Below are positions 1-8,448 of a DNA stretch of 64,000 nucleotides, piece by piece; positions within the stretch are counted from its first letter, which is position 1; the number at the start of each line of letters is the position of its first letter. The notes under the pieces were generated by a model. That model did not search any database, was not told the DNA's origin, and was given only the letters and a program-made list of their open reading frames with translations. Source of the stretch: Sporosarcina luteola (GTDB lineage Bacteria > Bacillota > Bacilli > Bacillales_A > Planococcaceae); assembly GCF_023715535.1 (NCBI RefSeq), contig NZ_JAMBOI010000007.1, positions 1 to 64,000 of the forward strand, in the 5' to 3' direction. The position numbers and the translations under genes are program-made.

Positions 1-84
1 GGGGCGGACGGTTTAGCTGACGGGTTCTATCACCCACGGGTGCTTACGTCCTACCCCGGCTACAGTAATCATAAAACCATATAA
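1..84 (+). CDS. possible 3' end of a truncated coding region
   Basis: Frame 1 is open from the window edge to a TAA at 82-84. The 27 residues end in SYPGYSNHKTI. The composition is protein-like, but the stretch is too short to assign a family, and an open frame of this length can occur by chance. Only the upstream sequence would settle it. Confidence 0.22.
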   Translation, partial: GADGLADGFYHPRVLTSYPGYSNHKTI

Positions 85-280
85 AAAATGGTCAACCAGA
101 AATATCTGGCTGACCTTATAATACGAAAGGGTGCTTTACTTGAAATCATTTTGAACTGCTTCAGGCAAATTAGATACTGGATCCCTATTTATGGTTCTAA
201 TTGAAGATTAGTGATTCAAAACTGAACGGATTAGGTCAATAGACCATCCTGTTATTTCATTCTAGAGGAGGAAAGTAATT

Positions 281-601
281 ATGTTAGATGGTCTTTTTGA
301 TTGTAATCCACTTGCCATAATCCGTTTTAAGATTGACGACGAAAAAGAAGAGCATGGGGAGTATATGGGTGGATTTTCAACTTGGGTTCCCGATGAATTG
401 ACTGAACACCTTGAACATAATTTCGGTAAGGTCACACTTGTTCAACAAACCGAAACCAGGATTCGGTACACTTACAAGCGTGGGAAAAAAGGCGGGAAGA
501 GGGAAGGGAAAATACTTGTGACGTTCGATTACTTGTGGGATCAGAAAGCGGAGAGGGTTAATAAACTTGTCCCCTATTGGATTGCAAAGGGGCGGCAGTA
601 G
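281..601 (+). CDS. hypothetical protein, 106 aa
   Basis: I do not recognise the family. The ATG follows a strong site (AGAGGAGG, about 9 nt spacing), which supports a real gene. The product is soluble, with no signal peptide or membrane segment. A lysine/glycine-rich stretch (YKRGKKGGKREGK) sits near residues 66-78, and the C-terminus is aromatic and basic (VPYWIAKGRQ). It is flanked on both sides by GGGTGCTTTACT-type repeat motifs. No function can be proposed. Confidence 0.68.
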   Translation: MLDGLFDCNPLAIIRFKIDDEKEEHGEYMGGFSTWVPDELTEHLEHNFGKVTLVQQTETRIRYTYKRGKKGGKREGKILVTFDYLWDQKAERVNKLVPYWIAKGRQ

Positions 602-836
602 CATGGGGAAGTAATTAGGAAATTAATTCTTATGCCTAATTACCGAACGCTCAATTTTTCTTGTTCAATCAACGGGTGCTTTACTTCAAGAAGGAGTAAA
701 GAATTTTTCCTGATTGACCTAACGTGGCATTTACTTCAAGAAGGATGTTAATGGGTGTTAATAAAATATCATGTGACTGCCATAGGTAATTCGATTTTCT
801 TTTTCATATATCACTACAGTTTAAAGGAGGAATTGA

Positions 837-1217
837 ATGACAATCTCTATTCATGATGGTGTGTTAGTTGGCTACTCAGTAAGTTTTCTGGAAAATGAAT
901 TGTTATTAGATATTAAAACGGTGGCAAATGAAATTGTAACTGTTACATTCGAGAATTACTTAGCACATTATTTCGATCATGTAATGGCAGGAAGTATTTT
1001 ATTTGATATTGAAGAAGTAGATTTGAAAAGATTTATCGTGGAGAACAGAGAAGAATTAGAGTCCCGTAAATCATTTGATTGGCCGATTCGGTACAATGAT
1101 ACAAATGACCTCGAAAAATACTTACAAAAGAATAATTATAAATGCTATCTAATTTTTGCATCACTAGGATTAAGTGGTTATACATTTGCTAAAACGCTTA
1201 AAATCAAAAGAAAATGA
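837..1217 (+). CDS. hypothetical protein, 126 aa
   Basis: I do not recognise the family. The ATG is preceded by AAAGGAGG at good spacing. The protein is soluble and acidic in the middle, with a basic tail (AKTLKIKRK). Its last ~25 codons plus about 60 nt of 3' flank are repeated, inverted, at 62470-62600, where only a remnant remains. The family has therefore been duplicated in this genome and one copy has decayed. Function unknown. Confidence 0.75.
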   Translation: MTISIHDGVLVGYSVSFLENELLLDIKTVANEIVTVTFENYLAHYFDHVMAGSILFDIEEVDLKRFIVENREELESRKSFDWPIRYNDTNDLEKYLQKNNYKCYLIFASLGLSGYTFAKTLKIKRK

Positions 1218-1452
1218 TAAGTTCAGTGAGAAAAACTAAAGTTTGTGAAGTATTCTACCTGAACTAAGGGTGCTTTAGAAAAAACGGGCAACAAAGTAAA
1301 ATGAGCATAGAGATGTATTTTTCAGCTCATTTTTATGAGCATTGTTAAATCAACCTATACCCTTAACATAAATTTAAAAGAAGCAACGCCGGTTTATCAG
1401 CATTGCTCTTCATGGTTTATCGGTTCTTTGTTTTCAGATCACATGTTGTATA

Positions 1453-2316
1453 TTATCTCTTCCGAACAGGAAGCCAAATTTCACTATAGGCATAATCCTT
1501 TTTATGCTCATCCATTGTAGTAAAGGAATAGGAAGGAGCATTAACGATCTCATAATCGGAAGTGGGGAGCCATTCTGAATATGTTCTTGCCATTGTTTCT
1601 TGCAACGTTGATGGAAATGGCCCTTCATTTGGAAACACTGCCCAACTACATGCTTTGACTGGGACTTTATCTAATCGATCACTTGCTTCAGATTCAGTCG
1701 TTAAAACACCGATCATGTGAGTTAAATCCCCTTCTTCTTTTAGGAAATTTGCGTCAGCATGATAAGAAGCATTAACGATTTTCTTAGGCTCTATATTTTG
1801 AAGTGAACGCATTTCTTTTCTATGTTCATCCGTTATGCTTTGTGCAAGTTTTACGATTTCGTTATTCACACCTTCAAATTGCATAGGGACACGTTTACTT
1901 ACACCGACTAGATTGAACGCTGGTTTATCTTCGATTCTAAATTCCATAGAAACTCCTCCTTTTACAGTAATAACGAATGAAAGTTTGGGAAATGTTTTGC
2001 TACTCCTATTTTTTATGACATCTGAAGGTAAATAGCCGCACCATTTTTTAAATGCCTTCGTAAAACCATCCAATGATTGATACCCATATTTAAAAGCAAC
2101 ATCAGTTACCTTTTCTCCACTTACTAAATCCTTATTGGCTTCCGATAGTTTTCTGTTTTTGACATACTCATTTAGCGTCATCCCCGAAAGATGAAAGAAT
2201 ACCGTTCTAAAGTGATAATCGGAAACCCCAGCATAATCGGATATACTCTCAAGAGACAGGTCATTGGTTAAATGATTTTCAATATAGTTAATCACTTGGT
2301 TTAACTCTTTTAACAT
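1453..2316 (-). CDS. AraC-family regulator with GyrI-like effector-binding domain
   Basis: A cytoplasmic transcription regulator. Residues ~1-105 are the AraC/XylS DNA-binding domain: two helix-turn-helix units, the first around LSLESISDYAGVSDYHF and the second around VTDVAFKYGYQSLDGF, followed by the usual FKKWCGYLPSDV. From ~120 to the end is a GyrI-like/SOUL-type domain (MEFRIEDKPAFNLVGVS) that in relatives binds small hydrophobic effectors. The length of 287 aa is normal for this two-domain class (B. subtilis YdeE type). The ATG has a good GGAGG site. It is transcribed alone. The target is unknown because no multidrug pump lies next to it. Confidence 0.92.
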   Translation of the reverse strand: MLKELNQVINYIENHLTNDLSLESISDYAGVSDYHFRTVFFHLSGMTLNEYVKNRKLSEANKDLVSGEKVTDVAFKYGYQSLDGFTKAFKKWCGYLPSDVIKNRSSKTFPKLSFVITVKGGVSMEFRIEDKPAFNLVGVSKRVPMQFEGVNNEIVKLAQSITDEHRKEMRSLQNIEPKKIVNASYHADANFLKEEGDLTHMIGVLTTESEASDRLDKVPVKACSWAVFPNEGPFPSTLQETMARTYSEWLPTSDYEIVNAPSYSFTTMDEHKKDYAYSEIWLPVRKR

Positions 2317-2498
2317 CGAATCCCTCCTTTCATAAATTCATAATAGTATAGCCAGTATAAAATCACTCGACATTTTCAATGTAAAAATATCGAATTGTTA
2401 AACCATGTATTATGTAAAATCGTAATATAGAAGGGGACACCTGCGACGCAGTTGCAAATTGCCGAGAAATCCAGTAATGATGAAAAGAGGAGTCAACT

Positions 2499-2882
2499 AT
2501 GAAACTAAACAAATACACGCTACTCCTGTTGGCGGTTTATTGTATTCCATTCGTCTTTTTGTCCATGTATAATGACTACAAAAACTACTCAATAATCGTT
2601 TACGGTCTGATGATAATTGCCGTATGGTATTTCGCCTCTCTAGCAAAAAGAAAATCGTCTTTCTTTGTACTTTTGATTGCAAATATCCTGTCTTTTCTCA
2701 GCTCTTATTTTTGGGTGTTGCGTGTGAATAAAGTCGAAGAGTGGGAAGGCTATTTCAAACCTTTTTCCTCCGATAAATTTTTAGTATTCGTTACTGTTCT
2801 AATTGTTTTGCTGCAAGGGGCGGTGTACCTGTGCACTCGGCCTGCTGATTATGAGAGGAAGGTTAAAAGGACCGAAAAATGA
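2499..2882 (+). CDS. hypothetical membrane protein with four TM segments
   Basis: The 127-residue protein has four hydrophobic segments at about 7-24, 30-48, 53-74 and 92-110, and a charged tail. The ATG follows AGAGGAG. It is probably an integral protein of the cytoplasmic membrane. I do not recognise a named family. The two zinc-knuckle genes follow 42 nt downstream on the same strand and could share a transcript, but the products do not suggest a common function. Confidence 0.78.
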   Translation: MKLNKYTLLLLAVYCIPFVFLSMYNDYKNYSIIVYGLMIIAVWYFASLAKRKSSFFVLLIANILSFLSSYFWVLRVNKVEEWEGYFKPFSSDKFLVFVTVLIVLLQGAVYLCTRPADYERKVKRTEK

Positions 2883-2924
2883 AGCTTTGCGAATAAATAT
2901 CAATATCATCATGGAGGTGGCAAG

Positions 2925-3191
2925 ATGGTCAGAAGAAGAGGGATCTACGAAGTGAACGTCCTTGGCAAGTCGCTCACTTGTCTATTCTGTCAAGGGAATC
3001 AATTTCGGCATCGTGAAGTATACATGGATTTACAGCCGTTAGGTCAAAAGGTGACGAATCAGCTCACCTTTCAATCTCTAACTTGCACGTCATGCGGCGA
3101 TAACCGTATGTTTCAGGAAAAGGAAATTCTCCACCAAACGTCAGAAAAACAAGTATCGAGCATTGAATACACGGAAGTGATACAAGAATGA
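2925..3191 (+). CDS. small zinc-knuckle-like protein (paralogue 1)
   Basis: The 88 residues contain two CxxC pairs: CLFC at ~20-23, followed by QGNQFRHREVYMD, and CTSC at ~56-59, followed by GDNRMF. This arrangement suggests one four-cysteine zinc site. The site GGAGGTGG precedes the ATG. The stop overlaps the start of the next gene by 4 nt (ATGA), so the two are translationally coupled. The next gene is a diverged paralogue with the same cysteine spacing. Family name and function are unknown. Confidence 0.8.
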   Translation: MVRRRGIYEVNVLGKSLTCLFCQGNQFRHREVYMDLQPLGQKVTNQLTFQSLTCTSCGDNRMFQEKEILHQTSEKQVSSIEYTEVIQE

Positions 3192-3469
3192 GCATCAGTT
3201 ATTTACGGCCGATTAAGTGCCGGATTACGATCTTCGATAAGCCAATGATTTGCAGATTCTGTTCCAACGATGTCTTCATTCCATATGAAATGTACATAAA
3301 TGTTGAACAGCCGGGAATCGGTTGCTTATATGCGCACGATCTAGCGATTTGCCAACATTGCGGGGAAGTGAACCATTTTAGCGACCCAAGCGACTTTGAT
3401 AATGAAAAAGGTATATTTGTCTGGGCGTTGAAGCAATATGCAGTGGATGAGAATGAGGAGAATGATTAA
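3188..3469 (+). CDS. small zinc-knuckle-like protein (paralogue 2)
   Basis: The 93 residues mirror the upstream gene: CRFC at ~22-25 followed by SNDVFIPYEMYI, and CQHC at ~55-58 followed by GEVNHF. Shared features are the position of both CxxC pairs, the phrase (R/P)xEMY(I/M) after the first pair and the small acidic tail. It starts in an ATGA overlap with its neighbour, so the pair looks like a tandem duplication kept as a two-gene operon. This could be a heteromeric zinc-binding pair, but that is inference. Confidence 0.8.
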   Translation: MSISYLRPIKCRITIFDKPMICRFCSNDVFIPYEMYINVEQPGIGCLYAHDLAICQHCGEVNHFSDPSDFDNEKGIFVWALKQYAVDENEEND

Positions 3470-3521
3470 AGGGGGCCACTCAGGCCGGAATGGACAACCT
3501 TTTACAGTGAAGTATATGAAG

Positions 3522-3558
3522 AACCCCTTCATAGCCGCGAAAAGGCTTTGAAGGGGTT
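3522..3558. terminator. hairpin between convergent genes
   Basis: Arms AACCCCTTC and GAAGGGGTT flank an inner AGCC/GGCT stem. It lies between the convergent zinc-knuckle operon and the VCBS gene and could stop transcripts from either side. The T-tract is weak on both strands. Confidence 0.5.
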
Positions 3559-3590
3559 TCGCTGTGGGTTTCATTAACAACTTGTTATCA

Positions 3591-4316
3591 CTACACCTGC
3601 GCGCCATATATAGCTAAATACTGTTCCTGCAATACAAATCCATTATTGCTCCATCCAAGCGTATTCAGAATATAACCTAATCCATCCGCATGATATCTTC
3701 CGGATATTTTTTGATAGGCTAAAAGTTCGTAGACTCCGTTGGCATCAAAATCCACCGGATATAAGCCGCTTAAAGGATCTACAAAACCGATTATTGGGCT
3801 TTTCAACTTGCCATTCCTATCGTATATTTCATTTAAATAGTCCGCTCCCCTAAGAGATATATCAATAATATATCTCTCGTCATTCGGTCTGCTCACAACT
3901 TCAACCTTATAATTGTCTTGATACGTGACCTCATAGTGGAAATGATTATTATAAACGTCAGAATCAAAAAGGATTCTCGCCTGATTGCCCGCAAAGGAAA
4001 CAATGTAATAGTTTATAATCCCACCACTGCCGCCCGTAGCAATGCCTATTACGATCTGATCTACGCCATCCCCTGTGAAATCTCCCAAGAACAGTGTCGG
4101 ATTATAGCCGACATTGTTATGAAGCGGAATCATTGTCGTTATTCCTGTTCTACCGTCCCAAATGTGAAGCGTTATATTTTGGATGAATGGACTATCAGCC
4201 GTTTTTGTGCCAGTGAGATAGATTTGATCGATCACTGTATCACCCGTTACATCTCCACTAACAAACGCCACAACACCTGGATATCCCATAGCAGCTGAAA
4301 CAACTGAATTATTCAT
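3591..4316 (-). CDS. FG-GAP/VCBS repeat protein
   Basis: A 241-residue protein built of beta-propeller-like repeats. Each carries a calcium-type loop: GDVTGDTVIDQI at ~21-32, GDFTGDGVDQIVIG at ~93-106 and DFDANGVYELL near 195-205. Such VCBS/FG-GAP proteins are often surface or spore associated in Bacillales. There is no signal peptide here, so location is unclear. GGAAAGGGGGG precedes the ATG. The gene is monocistronic. The role is unknown; a carbohydrate- or protein-binding structural protein is plausible. Confidence 0.85.
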   Translation of the reverse strand: MNNSVVSAAMGYPGVVAFVSGDVTGDTVIDQIYLTGTKTADSPFIQNITLHIWDGRTGITTMIPLHNNVGYNPTLFLGDFTGDGVDQIVIGIATGGSGGIINYYIVSFAGNQARILFDSDVYNNHFHYEVTYQDNYKVEVVSRPNDERYIIDISLRGADYLNEIYDRNGKLKSPIIGFVDPLSGLYPVDFDANGVYELLAYQKISGRYHADGLGYILNTLGWSNNGFVLQEQYLAIYGAQV

Positions 4317-4474
4317 GATACCCCCCTTTCCATAAAGACTATAGATATATCTATCCTATGGGTTACTGGACTGATTGCTACTACTTGTCATGGAATCATC
4401 GAAGCTGGCAAGATCGGTGACTATAAAAATCAAAGAACGGGTAGAGGATATATATAATTGGGAGGTAACTAGTA

Positions 4475-4912
4475 ATGAAAAATCATGTTATTGGCATATA
4501 CGAAAATGAACAACAAGTAGTTGAAGTCGTTGAGGATTTACTAAAGAAGGGATATACAACTGATGAAATTTCAGTGATTGCTAAAAACACAAACCAACTA
4601 CCCGAAATTGCAGAGGAAGTGAAACCCTCCATTAAGGATGGAGCCATCGCTGGAGCAGCAACGGGAGGAGCAATTGGTTTAGCAGGAGTGATAGCAGGGT
4701 TATCCACTATATTGATCCCCGGATTTGGTGCTGTGCTGGCCGCAGGTCCTATTATCACCACAATCGGAGGGGCAGTCATAGGGGCCAACTCGGGTGCTGG
4801 CGGATTTAAGCATGCGCTTATGGAAATGGGAATCACAGATGATGAAGCTGAACACTATTCCAAAGATGTTGAGGACGGTAAAATTCTTGTGTTTCTTCAT
4901 TCGAAAGAGTGA
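4475..4912 (+). CDS. general stress protein, YflT-like domain
   Basis: The N-terminus MKNHVIGIYENEQQVVEVVE and the following LKKGYTTDEISVIAKN match the YflT (general stress protein 17M) N-terminal domain. The middle is a long glycine/alanine-rich hydrophobic stretch (~50-105), typical of this class. The acidic C-terminal part (DDEAEHYSKDVEDGKILVFL) is the second family hallmark. In B. subtilis such genes belong to the sigma-B regulon. A GGGTAG at 4440-4445 could be a sigma-B -10, but I see no clear -35. A strong terminator follows. Confidence 0.87.
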   Translation: MKNHVIGIYENEQQVVEVVEDLLKKGYTTDEISVIAKNTNQLPEIAEEVKPSIKDGAIAGAATGGAIGLAGVIAGLSTILIPGFGAVLAAGPIITTIGGAVIGANSGAGGFKHALMEMGITDDEAEHYSKDVEDGKILVFLHSKE

Positions 4913-4945
4913 GGTTGGATTGGAATTAATTAAATAAATGAAAAC

Positions 4946-4971
4946 GCCAGCCATATTACTTTTTGGCTGGC
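4946..4971 (+). terminator. Rho-independent terminator after the YflT-like gene
   Basis: Perfect 8-bp stem GCCAGCCA/TGGCTGGC with a 10-nt loop, followed by TTAAAT. It ends the stress-protein transcript. Confidence 0.7.
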
Positions 4972-4991
4972 TTAAATAATAGAAGAAATGA

Positions 4992-5567
4992 GTGCTGACT
5001 AACTCTTTTTCACATTTCAATTCTCTAACTTCTTCAATTGTAAGCCCAGTGGCTGTGGCAATCATATCTATCGACAGATTTTGTTTCAATAAATTAAGGT
5101 TGGCTAAGTTCAAAAATGATGACTTCGAGAAGTACTATGCGTTAGTATCCAATGAATCCGTCATGGCGCAAATCACAGAGCGGGCGATTCCATTGGATGA
5201 AGCGGAAGTGAACTATCGAAAGTTGCTAGAGCGCAACAGCAAACACGGGCTGTTTGGCTCCTACAAAGTGTTTGATGAAGACTACATAGGCCTCGGGCAT
5301 GTCACTGTAAATGAAGACAATCCCCAAGAAGCTGAAATCGGATACATGTTGCTGCCAGCTTACTGGAACAAAGGATATGGAACCCTCATTGCAGCCGAAC
5401 TAATTGAATTGGCAAAGCATACGAATGTGAACCGTCTCACTGCTGTCATCGACCCGGAAAATATCCCATCGAGAAAAATTCTTCTCAAGCATGGATTTAC
5501 ATCGGAAAAGGTTTGTGAAATCGGTGGACTGCCCGGGGAAATTTTAGGTAGGTTCCTGTTGAGATGA
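4992..5567 (+). CDS. GNAT acetyltransferase, 5' end probably rearranged
   Basis: The GNAT fold begins at about LRLAKFKNDDFEKYYALVSN and includes the acetyl-CoA motif (PAYWNKGYGTLIAAEL) and the C-terminal NIPSRKILLKHGF. The substrate is unknown. The listed GTG at 4992 has no ribosome binding site, and its first ~35 codons are antisense to an Rpn nuclease remnant. The original start is therefore probably lost, and translation may begin near the TTG at about 5100. It is followed 16-22 nt later by a second GNAT gene. Confidence 0.6.
   Translation: MLTNSFSHFNSLTSSIVSPVAVAIISIDRFCFNKLRLAKFKNDDFEKYYALVSNESVMAQITERAIPLDEAEVNYRKLLERNSKHGLFGSYKVFDEDYIGLGHVTVNEDNPQEAEIGYMLLPAYWNKGYGTLIAAELIELAKHTNVNRLTAVIDPENIPSRKILLKHGFTSEKVCEIGGLPGEILGRFLLR
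5010..5110 (-). pseudogene. C-terminal remnant of an Rpn-type PD-(D/E)XK nuclease/transposase
   Basis: Read on the minus strand this stretch encodes LLKQNLSIDMIATATGLTIE followed by EVRELK. That is the conserved C-terminal tail of Rpn (YhgA-like) recombination-promoting nucleases, where a GRxEIAKxLL helix leads into a TGLTxEEIxxLK helix. Nothing of the nuclease domain remains. The fragment abuts and overlaps the 5' end of the GNAT gene on the other strand, suggesting an insertion or recombination event there. Confidence 0.5.
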
Positions 5568-5588
5568 AGAAATTAGGAGGCTGTGAAT

Positions 5589-6053
5589 TTGGCGAATGAA
5601 GTGCTATTTCGATTAGCGACAGAACAAGATTTAGAACGAATCGTGGAAATGCTGGCGGATGACAAGCTAGGAGCCACACGGGAACAATTCGTACTGCCCT
5701 TACCGGAAGTGTACCGTGAAGCGTTTCGGGCGATTGATGCAGACCCCAATAATGAATTAGTCGTTGCCTGTCTCGGAAATGAAATCATTGGCGTCCAACA
5801 AATCACATTCACCCCCCATTTGACGCGTCAAGGTGGATGGCGCGCAACAATCGAGGGGGTAAGGACCTGTTCAACCGTACGAGGAAAAGGGGTCGGAACG
5901 GAGCTCATCAACTGGGCTATCCAGCGGGCCGAACAGCGTGGCTGCCACCTCATTCAGCTAACGACCGATAAAACGCGGGAGGACGCCATACGCTTTTACG
6001 AACGGTTAGGGTTTCAAGCAACTCATGAAGGGATGAAGATGAAGTTGAATTGA
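5589..6053 (+). CDS. GNAT acetyltransferase
   Basis: A 154-residue GNAT protein. Motif A is VRGKGVGTELINWAIQRAEQ, and the C-terminal part (TREDAIRFYERLGFQATHEG) is typical. It should transfer acetyl from acetyl-CoA to a small-molecule amine or peptide in the cytoplasm. The TTG at 5589 is preferred: AGGAGG ends at 5580, giving 8 nt spacing, whereas the GTG at 5583 would have only 2 nt. It likely forms a two-gene unit with the preceding GNAT gene. Confidence 0.85.
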   Translation: MANEVLFRLATEQDLERIVEMLADDKLGATREQFVLPLPEVYREAFRAIDADPNNELVVACLGNEIIGVQQITFTPHLTRQGGWRATIEGVRTCSTVRGKGVGTELINWAIQRAEQRGCHLIQLTTDKTREDAIRFYERLGFQATHEGMKMKLN

Positions 6054-6098
6054 AAAAAGTGCCTATGACCAAACAGAGGACAAGGGTTTGGTCATAGG
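6053..6098 (-). terminator. terminator of the AMIN-like lipoprotein gene
   Basis: Perfect 13-bp stem with arms at 6062-6074 and 6086-6098 (CCTATGACCAAAC and its complement). Read on the minus strand it is followed by CACTTTTTT. It therefore serves the minus-strand lipoprotein gene rather than the GNAT gene. Confidence 0.8.
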
Positions 6099-6123
6099 AA
6101 ATAAAAAAATGCAAGGCGATTGT

Positions 6124-6939
6124 TCATTTTTCTTCAATAAAAACGTTGAAGCCTGGTTCAAAAATCATTTGGAATGAAGCGACTTTTGCTTCCGCCTCTT
6201 CAATGGTTTCATAATTCCCTAACTCCATATAAAAGCTGCTCTCAGTTGTGTTAAAAGGGGCACCACTTTCTCGTAAGTAGCGGATACCTTCTTCTTCATA
6301 GACCCTCTCTTCCATATTGCCAAGCTCATGTCCGAGTGGATAAGCGTCCGTCCGAATCGTGTAGAAAGCAGAATCGTCCTCTTCTTCATCGTTTCGCGGA
6401 AGAATACTTACAACAACTTGAGCGGGATCTGCATATTCGCGGATCTTATAATGGACAGGGGAGTTGAACACAACGACAAACCGGTAAGCGGAGTCATCGT
6501 GCGTCATGACCCAATAGGCATCTGCGACCAAATCACTGTCCTTTAAAGCTGTAAAATCCCTTGCGTCAAACGCTCGCACGCCATGCATTGTAAAAAACAT
6601 TGTGTACGGGTGTTCTTGTACTTTCACATCGAAATAAGGGGCGACGAGCTGCGGTTCCTGAGCTGCCGCATCACTTCGCTGCGTAAAACCGATAAGAATA
6701 TGTTCGACTTGCTCATCTTTTTCCAACGAAATGGTACGAATATTGACATTGTCCGTACTTTCTCCGCCAGACCCCTTGCCATCTTCAAAGGACAGTTCTT
6801 TCACTAAATTTCCAGCTGCGTTAGCATTCTGAATCAATTCTTCTGCATCCTTATTATCCTTTGGAGATGAAGCGTTTTCTGAAACGACACTACAGCCTAC
6901 ACATAGGAGTAGAGCAAGGAATACGATTGCTTTTTTCAT
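6124..6939 (-). CDS. lipoprotein with AMIN-like domain
   Basis: The signal peptide ends in lipobox LCVGC (Cys16), so the product should be lipid-anchored outside the membrane. Residues ~75-185 (HILIGFTQRSDAAAQEPQLV then FDVKVQEHPYTMFFTMHGV) have the beta-rich pattern of the AMIN-like domain, which binds cell-wall components in related proteins. The last ~85 residues (SFYMELGNYETIEEAEAKVA) resemble a SPOR-like fold. The gene is monocistronic with a strong terminator. A cell-envelope role is likely; the exact ligand is unknown. Confidence 0.87.
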   Translation of the reverse strand: MKKAIVFLALLLCVGCSVVSENASSPKDNKDAEELIQNANAAGNLVKELSFEDGKGSGGESTDNVNIRTISLEKDEQVEHILIGFTQRSDAAAQEPQLVAPYFDVKVQEHPYTMFFTMHGVRAFDARDFTALKDSDLVADAYWVMTHDDSAYRFVVVFNSPVHYKIREYADPAQVVVSILPRNDEEEDDSAFYTIRTDAYPLGHELGNMEERVYEEEGIRYLRESGAPFNTTESSFYMELGNYETIEEAEAKVASFQMIFEPGFNVFIEEK

Positions 6940-7142
6940 TACCTCACGCCCTCTATATTTTTATACTAGATATGGAAAAGATTAACTGTTACCATTATCT
7001 TAGATGAAAATTATCAGAAAGACAACTCAAAGTGTTCCATTTTAGGCTTGATGATCAATGAGTTGGCGATCGTCTTTGTCATTGGAATTGTTCGCAAAAT
7101 CTTCGCGATGATCAAATATAATGAAGAAAGGGGTGCATTTCC

Positions 7143-7914
7143 ATGATTAGTGAAATGAAATTACTATATGATAACTGGAATAAAAATCAGTTGCAGCTTG
7201 ATGACCATGAAGATTTTATATTAATTACAACACCATTCTTGGATTACACCACGATCTTCTCCAATTGGTATTTACGAAAAATGGCAGAGGTGGATATAAA
7301 CTATCCGATGATGGATATGTCTTATCCGAGCTTGGGATGTTGGGGATCGATATTTTCAGTTCGCCGAAACGTAAGAGTTTTTTTGACATGACACTCAGAA
7401 TGTTTAGCGTAGAAAACAATCGGGCTACCGGGGAACTTTCTCTATCAATAATTTGCTATCCGATTATCCAAAAAAGCAGAATAACCTCATCCAATGTCTT
7501 TTGAGAGTTTCTGATATGCTCCTTACAGCTAGAGATACAGTGATTAGTATTTTTGCCAAAGAAGTTTCAAACTACTTTCGAGAGAACAATGTCTTCTATT
7601 CGGGTGACATCGGATATACAGGCAAAACGGGCAACTATCATAGTTTTGACTTCGTCATTCCATCTGCAAAGCAAAAGAAAGAAAAAATAATAAAGGCCAT
7701 TAACAATCCAAGGGCAGATAACTACAAGCAACCCCTATTATCATTCATAGACATTCAGGAATTAAAACCTGACTCTGATTTTATCGTATTAGGAAATGAG
7801 ACGAATCATACAATATCCGAGACAATCTACAGCACACTAACGAATTATAATATTGAAGTGCTTGCTTGGTCGGAGCCGGATAGGCAATTTATGGATTGTC
7901 TAGCAGATGAATAG
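7143..7914 (+). pseudogene. DUF1828/DUF1829 protein gene broken by two frameshifts
   Basis: Three reading frames join into one protein. Frame A (7143 on) reads DEDFILITTPFLDYTT-like DUF1828 sequence. The frame changes near 7265-7275 to NGRGGYKLSDDGYVLSELG, and near 7440 to LSINNLLSDYPKKQNNLIQC. The part up to 7914 (YTGKTGNYHSFDFVIPSAKQ) is DUF1829. GAAAGGGG precedes the ATG, so the original start survives. The intact length would be about 257 aa. DUF1828/1829 proteins occur in mobile and defence regions of Firmicutes; their activity is unknown. This copy should be inactive. Confidence 0.75.
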
Positions 7915-7986
7915 ATTGTGTTAGGCATGATAAATGATGGATAATGTTATGAAAAGCTAAAAAACGAAACAAGGATGGTTTTGTGA

Positions 7987-8217
7987 ATGGAATGGGAAGA
8001 AGTTCGTAAGTTATACCCAAATCAATACGTAAAACTGAGTATCCTTGCCTTTCATGTAGAAGGCGATAATAAAATCGTAACCGATGTCGCATTACTAAAT
8101 GTTATTGAAGATCCTAAAACGGCTACGATAGAATTAGGTCACGCAAAAGGTGACATCATTGTTTATCATACAGGCACAAAAGAAATCGTGATTGTAATGA
8201 GAAAAAGAAAAAAGTAA
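7987..8217 (+). CDS. hypothetical protein, 76 aa
   Basis: The start MEWEEVRKLYPNQYVKLSIL, the centre (DVALLNVIEDPKTATIEL) and the end (GDIIVYHTGTKEIVI) resemble a small Firmicutes family. As I recall, it is usually encoded beside a retropepsin-like aspartic protease gene, possibly as a paired module. No such partner is present here, so it looks orphaned. The ribosome binding site is weak. The product is soluble with no signal peptide. Confidence 0.72.
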   Translation: MEWEEVRKLYPNQYVKLSILAFHVEGDNKIVTDVALLNVIEDPKTATIELGHAKGDIIVYHTGTKEIVIVMRKRKK

Positions 8218-8448
8218 CCACCCTCCGCTAACGACCTAGTAAGCAGATGATTACTTTTTGTGACACTTTTGTTTCGATACTGGTCAGCCGCTAATCTTGC
8301 GGTATGTCCGTTAGACTGATCAGATGTTACAGCATCTGGCAGCACCTAGTCTTTCCTTATTTTACGCTCAGTTTACCACAACCAAACGAATTATTCACAT
8401 AATTGCACATTTCGATTATTTATCAATCACCACAGAACCTTCTTCCTA

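Noticed and set aside
1..800. GGGTGCTTTACT motifs as a riboswitch or tandem repeat array
   Set aside because: The motif recurs near 130, 670 and 1268 but without a shared fold or regular spacing; too weak to call.
4430..4450. Sigma-B promoter in front of the YflT-like gene
   Set aside because: A GGGTAG resembles the -10 box, but no GTTT-type -35 occurs at 12-15 nt spacing; mentioned only within the gene entry.
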